Shown one piece after another: positions 41,437 through 51,616 of a stretch of 64,000 nt of DNA (position 1 is the stretch's first letter; each line of letters opens with the position of its first letter). This DNA is from Pelagicoccus mobilis (GTDB taxonomy: Bacteria > Verrucomicrobiota > Verrucomicrobiia > Opitutales > Opitutaceae), in contig NZ_JAENIL010000037.1 in NCBI RefSeq assembly GCF_016595505.1, positions 1 to 64,000 on the forward strand. Direction: 5' to 3'. The notes below the pieces were generated by a model, which had not been told where the DNA came from, searched no databases, and worked only from the letters and a program-made list of their open reading frames with translations. The position numbers were made by a program, and so were the translations under genes.

Positions 41437-43605
41437 ATGAACCCATTTTTTCGAGTAAAGCTCTTACTGTTGGCAGCCATTTGCGTCGGCTTTCAAGCGT
41501 CCGCGCAGGACGACTTTAACCTTGGTCCGGTTGATACAGGGGAGGTCGAGGCGGAACTGGTGGCGGATGTGGCGGCGATCCGTCCGGGGCAGGAGTTCCA
41601 GCTGGCGTTGCGTCTAAAGATGGATCCGCATTGGCATGTGTACTGGATCAACCCGGGGGATACGGGGCTTGTGCCGGAGATATCGTGGGAGTTGCCGGAG
41701 GGATTTGAGGTGGCTGGGATGGAGTTTCCGGTGCCGCACCGGATTCCGACGCCGCCGCTGATGTCCTATGGCTACGAGGACGAGATCTTTCTTTTGATGC
41801 GGGCGAAGGCGCCGGAGTCTTTGGAGCCGGGCGAGGTGGTGCGTTTGAACGGGCACGCGTCCTGGCTGGTGTGTGAGGAGGCGTGTATACCGGGGGACGC
41901 GAAGCTGGGACTGGAGCTTCTGGTGAGCGAGTCGGGCGAAACCTTGGCGCCTGCGGAGTATGCGAGGGAGATCGCGGAGACGCGGTCGGAATTGCCGCAT
42001 GAGGCAGAAGGGGGCGTTTTGGCGACTGAGGATCTGGGGGATACCTTGGTGGTTTCGCTGCAGTGGGATGGCCTGGAAGGCGTGGAGTTGAAGGAGCCCT
42101 ATTTCTATGTGGAGCAGATCTCGGTCGCGGATTCGGCGAAGGAGCAGAGTTTTGACTTAGTCGGGAACGTGTTGCGGGTGGCGATCCCGAAGTCGGAGTA
42201 TTTCGAGGCCCCGGAGGCGGGCTACAGCGGCTTGCTTTATTCGGGCAACGGGTTTGCGGCGGCGGGCGGCTTGGAAGCGGTACGCTTCCACGTGGCGGGC
42301 GACATTGCGGCGATCGGCGGCGCTGGAGGAACGGGCTCCGGCTTGGGGGCGGGCTCGTTCGAGATCGGGTTCGCTCAGGCGTTGTTGTACGCGTTTTTGG
42401 GGGGCATGATTTTGAACCTGATGCCCTGCGTGTTTCCGGTGCTTTCGATCAAGGTGCTTGGGTTTGTGCAGCAGTCGGGCGAAGACAAGGGCAAGGTGCT
42501 GAAGCATGGCGTCGCGTTTACGGTTGGGGTGCTGGTTTCGTTTTGGATACTGGCGGGGACCTTGATCGGCTTGCGTGCGGCGGGCGATAGCTTGGGCTGG
42601 GGTTTTCAGCTGCAGCAGCCGGAGTTCGTAGTGGTGATGCTGGTGGTGATGTTCCTCTTCGGGCTGAGCATGGCGGGGGTCTTTGAAATGGGGACGTCCG
42701 CGATCGGGCTGCAGGGCAAGGTGAAGAGCGAGGGGTACACGGGGTCGTTCTTTTCCGGGGTGATCGCCACGGCGGTGGCGACTCCTTGTACGGGACCGTT
42801 CATGGGGCAGGCCTTGGGCTATGCGTTGACCTTGTCGGCCTTTCAGTCGCTCACGATTTTCAGTTTCTTGGCGCTCGGGATGGCGGCGCCGTACCTCGTG
42901 CTTTCGGCGAATCCGGCTTTGATCAACAAGTTGCCGCGGCCCGGGGCTTGGATGGAGACGTTCAAGCAGGTGATGGCCTTCCCGATGTTTGCCACCTGTA
43001 TTTGGCTGATCTGGCTCTTGGGGGCTCACATGGGCAACGACGGTTTGCTGTTAGTGCTGGGAGGTTTGCTCGTGGTGGCGATCGGGGCTTGGATTTACGG
43101 GCGTTGGTCGACGCCGATGCGGAAGCGGACCACTCAGCGGATTGCGTCGGCGCTGGCGTTGCTCACGGTTTTGGGCGGCATCTGGATGATGTTGCCGAAG
43201 GATCACGCGGAAGCGGAGGGCGAGTTGCCTTGGCAGGCGTATTCGCCTGAGTTGGTGGATCGTTTGAGCGCGGGCGGCAAGCCGGTGTTCGTGGATTTTA
43301 CGGCGGACTGGTGTCTGACCTGCAAGGCGAACGAAGTGCGGCTGTTTGGCTCGGACAAGGTGCTTGATCGCATCGAGAAGATGGATGTGCAGCTCGTGCA
43401 GGCGGACTGGACGAAGAAGGATTCTGTGATCACTAAGGCGCTGGCTAAGTATGGCCGCTCCAGCGTGCCGCTCTATCTGCTGTACGACGGGAAGCCTGGC
43501 TCGGAGCCGAAGGTGCTGCCACAGGTGTTGAGTCCGGACGCGTTTTTGGATTCGCTCGATGAAATCGAAAACGCCTCCCGAGAGTCTGTTGTTATGAACA
43601 ACTAG
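41437..43605 (+). CDS. dsbD: DsbD-type protein-disulfide reductase
   Basis: 722 aa. A signal peptide ends near 'FQASAQ'. An N-terminal immunoglobulin-like DsbD-alpha-type domain (about 30-270) is followed by about eight membrane helices with the paired cysteines 'NLMPCVFPVLSIK' and 'ATPCTGPFMGQAL'. A C-terminal thioredoxin domain has 'DWCLTCK' (Cys about 626 and 629). It carries electrons from cytoplasmic thioredoxin to periplasmic disulfides. The exported redoxin 52 bases downstream is a likely electron acceptor. The N-terminal domain contains 'WLVCEEACIPG' with two cysteines, as in related DsbD homologues. Confidence 0.93.
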   Translation: MNPFFRVKLLLLAAICVGFQASAQDDFNLGPVDTGEVEAELVADVAAIRPGQEFQLALRLKMDPHWHVYWINPGDTGLVPEISWELPEGFEVAGMEFPVPHRIPTPPLMSYGYEDEIFLLMRAKAPESLEPGEVVRLNGHASWLVCEEACIPGDAKLGLELLVSESGETLAPAEYAREIAETRSELPHEAEGGVLATEDLGDTLVVSLQWDGLEGVELKEPYFYVEQISVADSAKEQSFDLVGNVLRVAIPKSEYFEAPEAGYSGLLYSGNGFAAAGGLEAVRFHVAGDIAAIGGAGGTGSGLGAGSFEIGFAQALLYAFLGGMILNLMPCVFPVLSIKVLGFVQQSGEDKGKVLKHGVAFTVGVLVSFWILAGTLIGLRAAGDSLGWGFQLQQPEFVVVMLVVMFLFGLSMAGVFEMGTSAIGLQGKVKSEGYTGSFFSGVIATAVATPCTGPFMGQALGYALTLSAFQSLTIFSFLALGMAAPYLVLSANPALINKLPRPGAWMETFKQVMAFPMFATCIWLIWLLGAHMGNDGLLLVLGGLLVVAIGAWIYGRWSTPMRKRTTQRIASALALLTVLGGIWMMLPKDHAEAEGELPWQAYSPELVDRLSAGGKPVFVDFTADWCLTCKANEVRLFGSDKVLDRIEKMDVQLVQADWTKKDSVITKALAKYGRSSVPLYLLYDGKPGSEPKVLPQVLSPDAFLDSLDEIENASRESVVMNN

Positions 43606-43657
43606 TTGCCGTGTCGCGGCAGCGGTTTTGCCAAGAAAACCGAACTCTTAAAAGAAC

Positions 43658-44269
43658 ATGAAATTGAGGATCCGATTGTTCGGCGTCGTTTTGGCGGCGC
43701 TTTTTTGCGGGGCGTTCGCCCAAGCTGTCACCGTTGGAGAGAAAGCCCCTGGCTTTAGTTTAACCGATGTGGAGGGGAAGACGCACTCGCTGAAGGACTA
43801 TGAGGGTAAGGTCGTGGTGCTGGAGTGGACGAATCATGGCTGTCCGTACGTGAGTAAGTTTTATCGCTCGGGCAAGATGCAGGAGTTTCAGGGGATCGCT
43901 GCAGGCAAGGATGTTGTCTGGCTTTCGATTTGTTCTTCTGCGGAAGGCAAGCAGGGGCATATGTCTTCTTCGGAATGGCGTCAGGCGAACGCTCGCAAGG
44001 GGGTGAAGGCGTCGGCGGTTTTGCTAGACGAAATGGGCAAGGTGGGCAAGGCGTACGGAGCGAGGGCGACGCCTCACATGTTCGTGATCGATGACAAGGG
44101 CGTTTTGGCTTATGACGGGGCGATCGATAGTATCCCTTCGACGAGCCCAGCGGACATCGACCGAGCCGAGAATTACGTGCTGGCCGCGGTGGATGCTCTG
44201 CTAGAGGGGCGACCGGTGGAGAAGAGCAAGGTGCGTCCGTACGGTTGCGGCATCAAGTGGGCGCGATAG
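43658..44269 (+). CDS. Exported redoxin-family protein (AhpC/TSA-like)
   Basis: 203 aa with a signal peptide (FGVVLAALFCGAFAQA). The fold starts 'VGEKAPGFSLTDVEGKTHSL'. The active-site region is 'VLEWTNHGCPYVSKFY', with a single cysteine followed by PYV in place of CxxC, so it works like a one-cysteine peroxiredoxin or needs a resolving partner. Further along is 'GARATPHMFVIDDKGVLAYDGAID', the cis-Pro loop. It follows the dsbD-like gene by 52 bases and probably receives electrons from it. The last cysteine near the C terminus (YGCGIKW) may be a resolving residue. Confidence 0.9.
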   Translation: MKLRIRLFGVVLAALFCGAFAQAVTVGEKAPGFSLTDVEGKTHSLKDYEGKVVVLEWTNHGCPYVSKFYRSGKMQEFQGIAAGKDVVWLSICSSAEGKQGHMSSSEWRQANARKGVKASAVLLDEMGKVGKAYGARATPHMFVIDDKGVLAYDGAIDSIPSTSPADIDRAENYVLAAVDALLEGRPVEKSKVRPYGCGIKWAR

Positions 44270-44284
44270 GGTCTCTTTCCGCTG

Positions 44285-44812
44285 TCATTGGTTTTTGAGT
44301 ACGAAACGGTAGGGACGCTGGGCCCAGTCGGGTCCGGCGTAGTCGACGCCGATGCGCGGGGTGATGTCGACTTGGGAGTCGGGAATGGGTGACGCGCCTC
44401 GCAAGTAGAGTCCTGTCTTCTCGTTCGCGGGTGAAGCGTTGAACCGCCGGTCGATGCCGAGCCGTTTGGTGAGTCGACCGGGGCCGTTGACTCCTTCGAG
44501 GCCGCGAATCAAGACGGCAGCGGGATAGTCTGGGGGACCGGTCACGAGGTTGAGCATTTCGTGCATTCCGTAGATCAGGTAGACGTACCAGCATCCGGCG
44601 GGGCCGAACATCACTTCGGTGCGCTTGGTGCGTCCTTTTGAGGCGTGGCAGGCGAGATCGTGCGGGCCGTCGTAGGCTTCGGTTTCGGTTATGACGCAGG
44701 TCTGTTCGTCTGCGTCGCTGGACTTGAGGATGAGCTGTTTCCCTATGAGTTCACGAGCGTGGCGGACTGTATCTTTTGATTGGAAGCGTTCGGGTTTCAG
44801 GATCGGGCTCAT
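44285..44812 (-). CDS. DNA-3-methyladenine glycosylase (AAG/MPG family)
   Basis: Met 44812 (MSPILKPERF) is the likely start, 175 aa; the frame is open 13 residues further. It removes alkylated purines such as 3-methyladenine and hypoxanthine, starting base excision repair. Family text is 'RHARELIGKQLIL', 'ITETEAYDGPHDLACHA', 'GPAGCWYVYLIYGMHEMLNLVTG' and 'AVLIRGLEGVNGPGRLTKRLGID'. The catalytic Glu lies in ETEAY. It converges with the redoxin gene and is divergent from the PfkB kinase. uvrA, another repair gene, lies about 1 kb away but on the other strand. Confidence 0.93.
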   Translation of the reverse strand: MSPILKPERFQSKDTVRHARELIGKQLILKSSDADEQTCVITETEAYDGPHDLACHASKGRTKRTEVMFGPAGCWYVYLIYGMHEMLNLVTGPPDYPAAVLIRGLEGVNGPGRLTKRLGIDRRFNASPANEKTGLYLRGASPIPDSQVDITPRIGVDYAGPDWAQRPYRFVLKNQ

Positions 44813-44877
44813 GACTAAGAGACAAAAAATGCTTCTGTGGGAGTGAAGCAATCATTGCCTGAAGACGGCGAGCGCGT

Positions 44878-45786
44878 ATGCGTGGAGAGATGGCCAAAGT
44901 AATTACTTTCACAGCCAATCTTCTGGCGGAGACGACTTATGAGTTTGCTGCTTGGAAATCGGGTAAGACTCAACGGGCGAGCGGGGAGTCGTTTCAGGTG
45001 GGCGGCAAGGGTATCAACGTGAGCAAGATGCTGAATCGGCTAGGGGCGGACAATCAGGCGCTCTGTTTTCCTGGAGGCAGTTTCGGCCCCGCCTGCGAGC
45101 AGTGGCTCGCTCAGCAGGGGATCGATACCTTGGCCTTTCACGAGGGATGTGTCGCTCGTTCGGGTTCGGTGATTCGGAGTGAGGGCAGTGATGAAACGAC
45201 GTTTTTGGGAATGGATTCCATTGTATCCGAAGAGGCGATACAGGAGGCCGTGGCGGAATTGAAAGCGCTGGAGGAGCCGATTGTTTTCACTGTTTGCGGT
45301 TCGGTGCAGGGGTGGGAAGACGCTCGGTGGGACGCTCTTAGGGATTGGGTGGAGTCCCGCGGAGAGGAGGTGAAGTTGGTCGTCGATAACTACGGGCCCA
45401 GCTTACCTTGGTTTGCCAAGCAGAAACCGGAGCTGGTTAAGTTTAATCGAGACGAGTTGGAGCTGTTGTTCGAGGGGGAGGAAAAACGGCGGTCGACGGA
45501 TGAGCTTCTGGGGTTGGCCCGGGAGCGGTTTGGTTGCGATCGTTGGATCGTGACGAATGGGGCCTCGGAAATTTGGGTAGCGGATGGGGATGAGCCGCCC
45601 GTTGTGTTTTCGCCCCGCGAGGTGGAGTGTGTATCGGCGACAGGCTGTGGGGACGTTTTTCTGGCGACTGTGATCGATTGCCTGTATAATCGTGATGGAT
45701 ACGATCTGTTGTCGGCTGCGAAACTGGCTGCCGAATATGGGGCACGAAACGCGTCGGAAGCCGGAATTGCGGAATTTGAGCTGTGA
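44878..45786 (+). CDS. PfkB-family sugar kinase (1-phosphofructokinase-like)
   Basis: 302 aa; the second Met at 44890 (MAKVITFT) may be the true start. Cytoplasmic ribokinase-fold kinase. The family opening is 'VGGKGINVSKMLNRLGADNQALCFPGGSFG' and the catalytic motif 'SATGCGDVFLATVID' supplies the base Asp. The LacC/FruK branch phosphorylates fructose-1-phosphate, tagatose-6-phosphate or similar sugars with ATP. The substrate cannot be chosen from sequence alone, and no PTS genes are near. uvrA follows 86 bases downstream across a palindromic repeat. Confidence 0.88.
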   Translation: MRGEMAKVITFTANLLAETTYEFAAWKSGKTQRASGESFQVGGKGINVSKMLNRLGADNQALCFPGGSFGPACEQWLAQQGIDTLAFHEGCVARSGSVIRSEGSDETTFLGMDSIVSEEAIQEAVAELKALEEPIVFTVCGSVQGWEDARWDALRDWVESRGEEVKLVVDNYGPSLPWFAKQKPELVKFNRDELELLFEGEEKRRSTDELLGLARERFGCDRWIVTNGASEIWVADGDEPPVVFSPREVECVSATGCGDVFLATVIDCLYNRDGYDLLSAAKLAAEYGARNASEAGIAEFEL

Positions 45787-45795
45787 AAGGGAGAT

Positions 45796-45820
45796 GGCGG
45801 GTCGGTGCCCCGCCCTACAG
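45796..45820 (+). repeat. Palindrome with CTACAG tail
   Basis: GGCGGG 45796-45801 pairs with CCCGCC 45809-45814 (loop TCGGTGC), followed by CTACAG. It is the same as 15524-15548 except for two loop bases. It sits between the PfkB kinase and uvrA. Confidence 0.7.
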
Positions 45821-45872
45821 TTGCCACCTTGGGAGTTGCTTTTTAGGGACGTAGGATTGAGATCTGGGGCTA

Positions 45873-48710
45873 GTGAGTCAGAGCGAGTACATTCATGTCA
45901 AGGGGGCGCGGGAGCATAACCTTCGGAACGTCGAGGTGCGGATCCCTCGGAACAAGTTGGTGGTGATCACTGGAGTTTCGGGATCGGGTAAGTCTTCTCT
46001 GGCGTTTGATACCTTGTACGCTGAGGGGCATCGCAAGTATGTGGAGTCGCTCTCCACGCAGGCTCGTCAGGCGATGGCTCAGCTGAAGCGGCCGGATGTG
46101 GATTTCATTCATGGGCTTTCTCCGGTTTTGGCGATCGAGCAGCGGGCTTCAAATGCGTCGCCGCGCAGTACGGTGGCGACGGTAACGGAAATTGCTGACT
46201 ACGCGCGTTTGCTTTGGGTGATCCGTGGGGAGCAGCGTTGCCCGAAGGACGGAGGTTTGATCAAGCGGCAGACTTTGGATGATGCGGTGGATCAGGTGCT
46301 TGCTTTGCCCGAGCGCTCGCGGGCGATGCTTCTGGCTCCGTACATGACGGCGAAGTCGGCGGTGCTGAAGGAGGAGTTGCCCAGGCTGAGGCAGAAGGGA
46401 TTCCAGAGAGTTCGAGTGGCCGGGGAGATCGTAGATGTTGATTCTCCAGATTCGGTTTCGGGAAGGGGTGAGCTGCGGATGGATATCGTGGTGGATCGTC
46501 TTGTTATTGGCCCGGACCAAAAAAGCCGTTTGGCGGATTCTCTTGAATTGGCGTTCAGCGAGGGGAAGGATCGGGCGGTCGTTTTGTATCAGGAATCGCG
46601 CGACGCTGAGTGGCAGGAGCTTTCTTTGAGTCGGAACCTCTCGTGCGGGGATTGCGGGACGGTCTATGAGCCGGTCACGCCGCGTCATTTCTCTTTCAAT
46701 ACGGCGGAAGGCTCGTGTCCAGAATGCGGCGGGCTTGGGGAGACGCGTCGGTTCTTGGATGAGCTAGTGGTTCCGGATCCGAGCAAGAGCGTGAAGGGCG
46801 GGGCGCTGAAGCCTTTGCGGATCGGGGGGAAGCAGCTGATTATTCGTCATAACGCGTTGTTGCGGCAACTGGCGGAACAGTTGCCTTTTGATCCGACGGT
46901 GGCCTGGAAGGATTTGCCGAGCGAGACGCGGGAGCAGATTCTTCATGGGGTGCCGGATCGTGAGTTTGAGTTTAAGCTGACTCGCAGGAAGACCAAGCCG
47001 GCTCCGGTCTCTTATGATGGAGTGATTCCAATTCTGACCAAGGCGGCTCGGGAAACGAAGAGCGATGGCTATCGGGCTCGCTTGATGACTTACCAGACCG
47101 AGCAGGATTGTCCGTGTTGTGGCGGGCATCGCTTTAGCCCGCGCAGCGCGAACGTCTTTGTGGAAGGGGTGAGTTTGCCGGAGTTTCTGGGGATGGATGT
47201 CGAGAAGGCGTATGCGTTTATCTCGGGACTTGATCGGGAAGGAAGTGATGTCTCGACTTACGGTGAAGTGATCGAGGGGATCGAGTTTCGTTTACGTTTC
47301 TTGAAGGAAGTTGGCTTGGATTATCTGACGTTGGAACGTGGATACAGCACGCTCAGTGGTGGCGAGTCGCAGCGCGTGCGTCTGGCGACGCAGCTCGGCA
47401 TGAGTTTGATGGGGGTGGTTTATGTGCTTGATGAGCCAAGCATTGGTCTGCACGCGAAGGATAACAAGAAGCTCGTGGAGACGCTCAAGGAACTGAGAGA
47501 CGTTGGCAACTCGGTGGTCGTGGTGGAGCATGATGAAGAAATGATGCGAGCGGCGGACCACTTGATTGAGATCGGTCCTGGAGCTGGGCATTATGGCGGG
47601 CAGGTTTTGTATGAAGGAAAGCCCGAAGATTGTTTGGGTGCAAAGGATAGGGCGCTGTCGACCGGAGCCTATCTATCTGGCGAACAATCCTTGGGGAAGT
47701 CCGCCGAAACGCTGACCCCTAGCGAGCGATGGGTAGAGATAAAGGAAGCCTCTCACCATAACTTGCAAAACGTAACGGCTCGCATTCCTGTTGGTCTGCT
47801 AACGTGTGTTACGGGTGTTTCGGGCTCTGGAAAGTCTACGTTGATCAATGGGATCCTCGCGAAGGCTGCTGCCCGCAGGCTCAACCGTTCGAAGGATATC
47901 CCGGGCAGTCATAAAGGGCTGGAGGGACTGGAACATTTCGAGCGTGTCGTCCGCGTAAGTCAGGAGCCGATAGGGCAGAGCCCGCGCTCGAATCCGGCGA
48001 CCTACACGAAGTTGTTTGATGCGCTTCGTGATTTGTATTCCAAAGTTCCACTGTCGCGAACTCGCGGGTACAAGGCGGGACGATTCAGCTTCAATGCTCG
48101 AGGGGGACGCTGTGAACGCTGCCAAGGGCAGGGGGCGATCAAACTCGACATGCTTTTCATGAGCGATGCCTATGTGGAGTGTCCGAGTTGCAATGGGAAG
48201 CGTTATAATCGTGAAACGCTTGAGGCCAAGTATGCTGGTTTGAGCATAGCGGAGGCATTGGATCTGTCGGTAGACGAAGCTTGCGAAAAGTTTAAGAACG
48301 TTCCGCGTATTATCGAGAAACTGAATACGCTCGAGCAGGTGGGGCTTGGCTACTTGAAGTTAGGGCAAGCGGCTAACACGTTGAGTGGCGGAGAAGCACA
48401 ACGCTTGAAGCTATCTCTTGAGCTTTCCAAGCGGAACTCGGGCAAGAATCTCTATATTTTGGACGAGCCGACAACTGGTTTGCACTGGGCGGATATTCAA
48501 CGACTCGCGGACTTGCTCTTCCGGCTGCGGGATCAGGGTAATACGGTTGTGGTGATCGAGCACCAATTGGATTTCGTGCGGCTTGCCGATTGGTTGATTG
48601 ATCTTGGACCAGGGGGTGGATCGCGCGGTGGCGAGATCGTTTATGAGGGGTCGGTGAAAGATGTCGGAGCTTGTGAGCGTTCCGAGACGGGAAAAGCGTT
48701 GCTAATTTAA
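45873..48710 (+). CDS. uvrA: UvrA-family excinuclease ABC subunit A
   Basis: 945 aa from a GTG start. UvrA dimers scan DNA, find bulky damage and load UvrB for nucleotide excision repair. Two ABC domains: Walker A 'GVSGSGKSS' near 38 and 'GVSGSGKST' near 650, with signatures '[12 protein letters not shown]' and '[11 protein letters not shown]'. The first zinc module is seen as CxxC pairs near 258 ('CGDCGTVYE... CPECGG') and the second near 746 ('CERCQGQG... CPSCNG'). The usual third Cys pair after 'LLWVIRGEQ' is reduced to 'CPKDGG'. This and the somewhat unusual middle region leave open that it is a UvrA paralogue and not the only UvrA. Confidence 0.92.
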   Translation: MSQSEYIHVKGAREHNLRNVEVRIPRNKLVVITGVSGSGKSSLAFDTLYAEGHRKYVESLSTQARQAMAQLKRPDVDFIHGLSPVLAIEQRASNASPRSTVATVTEIADYARLLWVIRGEQRCPKDGGLIKRQTLDDAVDQVLALPERSRAMLLAPYMTAKSAVLKEELPRLRQKGFQRVRVAGEIVDVDSPDSVSGRGELRMDIVVDRLVIGPDQKSRLADSLELAFSEGKDRAVVLYQESRDAEWQELSLSRNLSCGDCGTVYEPVTPRHFSFNTAEGSCPECGGLGETRRFLDELVVPDPSKSVKGGALKPLRIGGKQLIIRHNALLRQLAEQLPFDPTVAWKDLPSETREQILHGVPDREFEFKLTRRKTKPAPVSYDGVIPILTKAARETKSDGYRARLMTYQTEQDCPCCGGHRFSPRSANVFVEGVSLPEFLGMDVEKAYAFISGLDREGSDVSTYGEVIEGIEFRLRFLKEVGLDYLTLERGYSTLSGGESQRVRLATQLGMSLMGVVYVLDEPSIGLHAKDNKKLVETLKELRDVGNSVVVVEHDEEMMRAADHLIEIGPGAGHYGGQVLYEGKPEDCLGAKDRALSTGAYLSGEQSLGKSAETLTPSERWVEIKEASHHNLQNVTARIPVGLLTCVTGVSGSGKSTLINGILAKAAARRLNRSKDIPGSHKGLEGLEHFERVVRVSQEPIGQSPRSNPATYTKLFDALRDLYSKVPLSRTRGYKAGRFSFNARGGRCERCQGQGAIKLDMLFMSDAYVECPSCNGKRYNRETLEAKYAGLSIAEALDLSVDEACEKFKNVPRIIEKLNTLEQVGLGYLKLGQAANTLSGGEAQRLKLSLELSKRNSGKNLYILDEPTTGLHWADIQRLADLLFRLRDQGNTVVVIEHQLDFVRLADWLIDLGPGGGSRGGEIVYEGSVKDVGACERSETGKALLI

Positions 48711-48716
48711 CTGGCT

Positions 48717-48741
48717 CAACGGGTAAGTTTTTGACCCGTTG
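48717..48741 (+). terminator. Hairpin downstream of uvrA
   Basis: CAACGGGT 48717-48724 pairs with ACCCGTTG 48734-48741, an 8-bp stem starting 7 bases after the uvrA stop. No T tract follows, so termination is uncertain. Confidence 0.35.
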
Positions 48742-48791
48742 TGGTGTTGGCTGTTGGATAGTACGTCTTCGACCTAATCAAACACCCCAAT

Positions 48792-49277
48792 ATGAGCCAA
48801 ATCACCCTGACGATTAATGGCGAATCCCATACGCTTGATGTCCCTCCGGACATGCCTTTGTTGTGGGCGCTTCGTGACAAGTTGAATCTCACTGGTACCA
48901 AGTACAGTTGCGGAAAAGGTCTTTGCGGCACTTGTACGGTACTGATGAATGGGAACGCGATGCGGTCCTGTACGTTTCCGGCTTCGGGAGCGGTGGGGAT
49001 GGAGATCACGACGATCGAGGGCTTGGATTCTGAAGCTCAGCATCCGGTGCAAAGGGCATGGCAGGAAGTTGATGTGCCGCAGTGCGGATATTGCCAGGGA
49101 GGTCAGATCATGACTACGGTTTCTCTTTTGAGTCGTGTGGAGAATCCTGATGACGAACAGATCGATGCGGCTTTGAATGGCAATCTTTGCCGATGCGGGA
49201 CTTACAAGCGAATTCGAAAGGCTGTGAAGTTGGCGGCTGAATACACGTCGGCGGATAAGAAAGGAGGTTCGCAATGA
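48792..49277 (+). CDS. iorA: 2Fe-2S subunit of a molybdenum hydroxylase (isoquinoline 1-oxidoreductase alpha type)
   Basis: 161 aa. Plant-type ferredoxin cluster cysteines '[17 protein letters not shown]' with a later Cys, and the second cluster '[11 protein letters not shown]... CRCGTYKRI'. It passes electrons from the molybdopterin subunit, encoded by the overlapping next gene (ATGA overlap at 49274-49277), to an outside acceptor. IorA/IorB-type enzymes hydroxylate aldehydes or N-heterocycles and are coupled to the membrane, with no FAD subunit. The substrate is unknown. Confidence 0.93.
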   Translation: MSQITLTINGESHTLDVPPDMPLLWALRDKLNLTGTKYSCGKGLCGTCTVLMNGNAMRSCTFPASGAVGMEITTIEGLDSEAQHPVQRAWQEVDVPQCGYCQGGQIMTTVSLLSRVENPDDEQIDAALNGNLCRCGTYKRIRKAVKLAAEYTSADKKGGSQ

Positions 49278-51439
49278 TTGCCAAAGCGTCATCTCGTCGC
49301 TCTTTCATCAAGGTAGCGGCTCTTGCTTCTGGGGCGTTAATCGTGGGAGTGAGTCGAACCCCTTCCGCTAAGGCTAACGGCAAGGCGAAGATCGAGGTCT
49401 GGGAGCCGAACCTCTATGTTCGGATCGACCCAAATGGAGTTACAACGATTGTATCCAAAAACCCGGAAGCGGGGCAGGGAGTAAAGACGGCTTTCCCGAT
49501 GGTGGTGGCCGAGTGCCTCAATGTCGATTGGGAGACGGTGAAGGTCGAGCAGGCTCCGCTTGATGAGCGTTATGGACGCCAAGCCGCGGGCGGTAGTCGC
49601 GGGACGCCTGATGGCTGGGACGATTTGCGCATCGCTGGGGCGGCGGCTTGCTTCATGTTGAAATCGGCGGCGGCTAAGAAGTGGGGCGTATCCAAAAGTG
49701 AATGTGCTGCCGAAAACGGATTTATCGTCCACAAGGCATCTGGAAAAAAGCTCGCTTACGGCGATCTGGTGGGACTGGCGGCGAAAGAGAAACCGCCGGA
49801 AGTGGATGCCTTGGAACTGAAGAGCCGTCCGGAGGAGTTTAAGCTGCTGGGCAAGTTCGTGCGTGGGGTGGACAACAAGAAGATTTTCACCGGACAGCCT
49901 TTGTATGGTTGTGACACACGTCTGGATGGGATGCTTTACGCGGTGTTCCAGAAGTGCTCCGTATTTGGAGGACGGGTACGCAAGGCGAATTTGAAGGAAA
50001 TCGAAAGGCTACCCGGAGTTCGCTATGCGTTTGTGGTCGAGGGAGGCACCAGCTTGCGGGGCCTGCAGGGAGGCGTCGCTATCGTCGCGGAAACGTGGTG
50101 GGAAGCGGAGTCGGCTCGGAAGAAGTTGCGCGTGGACTGGGATGCTGACAACGCTAACTCTACTACCAGTTTCGAGGAACAGGCGGCTCGCCTTGCGAAG
50201 CAGGAGGGCAAGACGGTTCGCGAATATGGAAACGTAGCGAAGGGATTTGACAAGGCTCACAAGGTTTTGGAAGCGAGCTACTATTACCCCTTTGTTTCGC
50301 ACGCAAATATGGAGCCGCAGAACTGTACGGCACATTTCGATAGAAGCTCGGGGAAGATGACGCTTTGGGCTCCTAGCCAGAATCCGGGTTCGGGGCGTAA
50401 TTTGATTTCCAGGACATTGGGGATTCCTCAAGAGAAGATCCATGTGAACCTCACTCGCATGGGCGGCGGATTCGGGCGTCGTTTGACTCCGGATTTTATG
50501 GTGGAGGTGGCAGCGATCGCGAAGGAGGTGAAAGAGCCGGTACAGCTTCAGTGGACGCGCGAGGACGACATGAAGCATGACTTTTATCGCCCCGCCGCTT
50601 GGCATCACTTCAAGGGCGGCGTGGACAAGAGTGGTCGTCTTGTGGCCTGGGATCATCACTTCATCACTTTTGGAAACGGTAAGAAGCCTGTGGCTGGGGC
50701 CAATCTTTCGGGGAAGCATTACCCGTCCGGGCTGACTCCAAACTTTCGGTTGCGGCAGTCTATGATTCCCTGCCAAGTGCCTACGGGGCCTTGGCGTTCT
50801 CCGGGGCATTCGGCGTACTGCTGGGCGTTTCAGAGTTTCTTTGACGAGCTAGCCGAATCGGTATCGGTGGATCCATTACAGTTTCGTTTGCAGCTTTTGG
50901 AAAAGGCGCATGGGACGGCTCCGCTTGATTTGCATCGAACGCGGGAGACCTTGAAGCTGGCGGCGAAGACGGCCAATTGGGGGCGTTCCTTGGGCGAAGG
51001 GCGAGGGCTAGGGATGGCCTTCCATTTTGACCACGGAGGGTTTACGGCGCATATCGCGGAAGTGTCGGGCGACTCATCGGGCAAGGTAAAGGTCGAGAAG
51101 GTGTATTCGGCTGCTGATGTTGGCCCGATCATCAACATGAGCGGAGCCGACAATCAGGTGGAGGGGTGCGTGATCGATGCGTTGAGTACGGCCCATGGCG
51201 AGGTCACCGTTAATGGAGGAGCCGTGGATCAGAATAACTTTGACGACTACCAGCTGCTTCGAATTGGCCAGGCTCCGGATATTGAGACGGTGTATTTGCA
51301 AAGTGATAATCGGCCTGCTGGTTTGGGCGAGCCCCCGATTGCGGCGGCGACGCCTGCGATTACGAATGCGATCTATGCTGCAACCGGAATCCGGATACGC
51401 GAGCTGCCGTTGAGTAAGGCTGGGGTGACGATTGGGTGA
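49274..51439 (+). CDS. iorB: Molybdopterin-binding subunit of a molybdenum hydroxylase (IorB type)
   Basis: 721 aa. A twin-arginine signal (RR at 8-9, '[11 protein letters not shown]', then '[14 protein letters not shown]') sends the enzyme to the periplasm with cofactor inserted; the 2Fe-2S partner probably rides along. Xanthine-dehydrogenase-family segments include '[19 protein letters not shown]', '[20 protein letters not shown]' and the C-terminal '[18 protein letters not shown]', whose Glu activates the hydroxylating water. It overlaps iorA by four bases and is translationally coupled. No maturation factor (XdhC-like) is adjacent. Confidence 0.93.
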   Translation: MIAKASSRRSFIKVAALASGALIVGVSRTPSAKANGKAKIEVWEPNLYVRIDPNGVTTIVSKNPEAGQGVKTAFPMVVAECLNVDWETVKVEQAPLDERYGRQAAGGSRGTPDGWDDLRIAGAAACFMLKSAAAKKWGVSKSECAAENGFIVHKASGKKLAYGDLVGLAAKEKPPEVDALELKSRPEEFKLLGKFVRGVDNKKIFTGQPLYGCDTRLDGMLYAVFQKCSVFGGRVRKANLKEIERLPGVRYAFVVEGGTSLRGLQGGVAIVAETWWEAESARKKLRVDWDADNANSTTSFEEQAARLAKQEGKTVREYGNVAKGFDKAHKVLEASYYYPFVSHANMEPQNCTAHFDRSSGKMTLWAPSQNPGSGRNLISRTLGIPQEKIHVNLTRMGGGFGRRLTPDFMVEVAAIAKEVKEPVQLQWTREDDMKHDFYRPAAWHHFKGGVDKSGRLVAWDHHFITFGNGKKPVAGANLSGKHYPSGLTPNFRLRQSMIPCQVPTGPWRSPGHSAYCWAFQSFFDELAESVSVDPLQFRLQLLEKAHGTAPLDLHRTRETLKLAAKTANWGRSLGEGRGLGMAFHFDHGGFTAHIAEVSGDSSGKVKVEKVYSAADVGPIINMSGADNQVEGCVIDALSTAHGEVTVNGGAVDQNNFDDYQLLRIGQAPDIETVYLQSDNRPAGLGEPPIAAATPAITNAIYAATGIRIRELPLSKAGVTIG

Positions 51440-51458
51440 GGCTTTGCTGCTGAGGCTC

Positions 51459-51546
51459 GACCGCCGGGCGAGCCGTGGAGGGTGGTTGTGCAACACGGTC
51501 CGCCACTCCTTCGCCGGAGGCTACGGCGGCGCGCAGCCGGCGGTCG
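51459..51546. repeat. Complex GC-rich palindrome with CCTACC tail
   Basis: CGACCGCCGG near 51463-51472 pairs with CCGGCGGTCG near 51537-51546, with inner hairpins (CGCCGGAGGCTACGGCGG type) and a GGAGGG motif. CCCTACC follows. It fills most of the 177-bp gap between iorB and the vWA-like gene. Confidence 0.55.
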
Positions 51547-51616
51547 GACCCTACCTTAGAATGCAGGGCGCCTTTCGGGTTGCGCTGAGATGCTTGAGGG
51601 GTAGTTTTTTGTCGTT

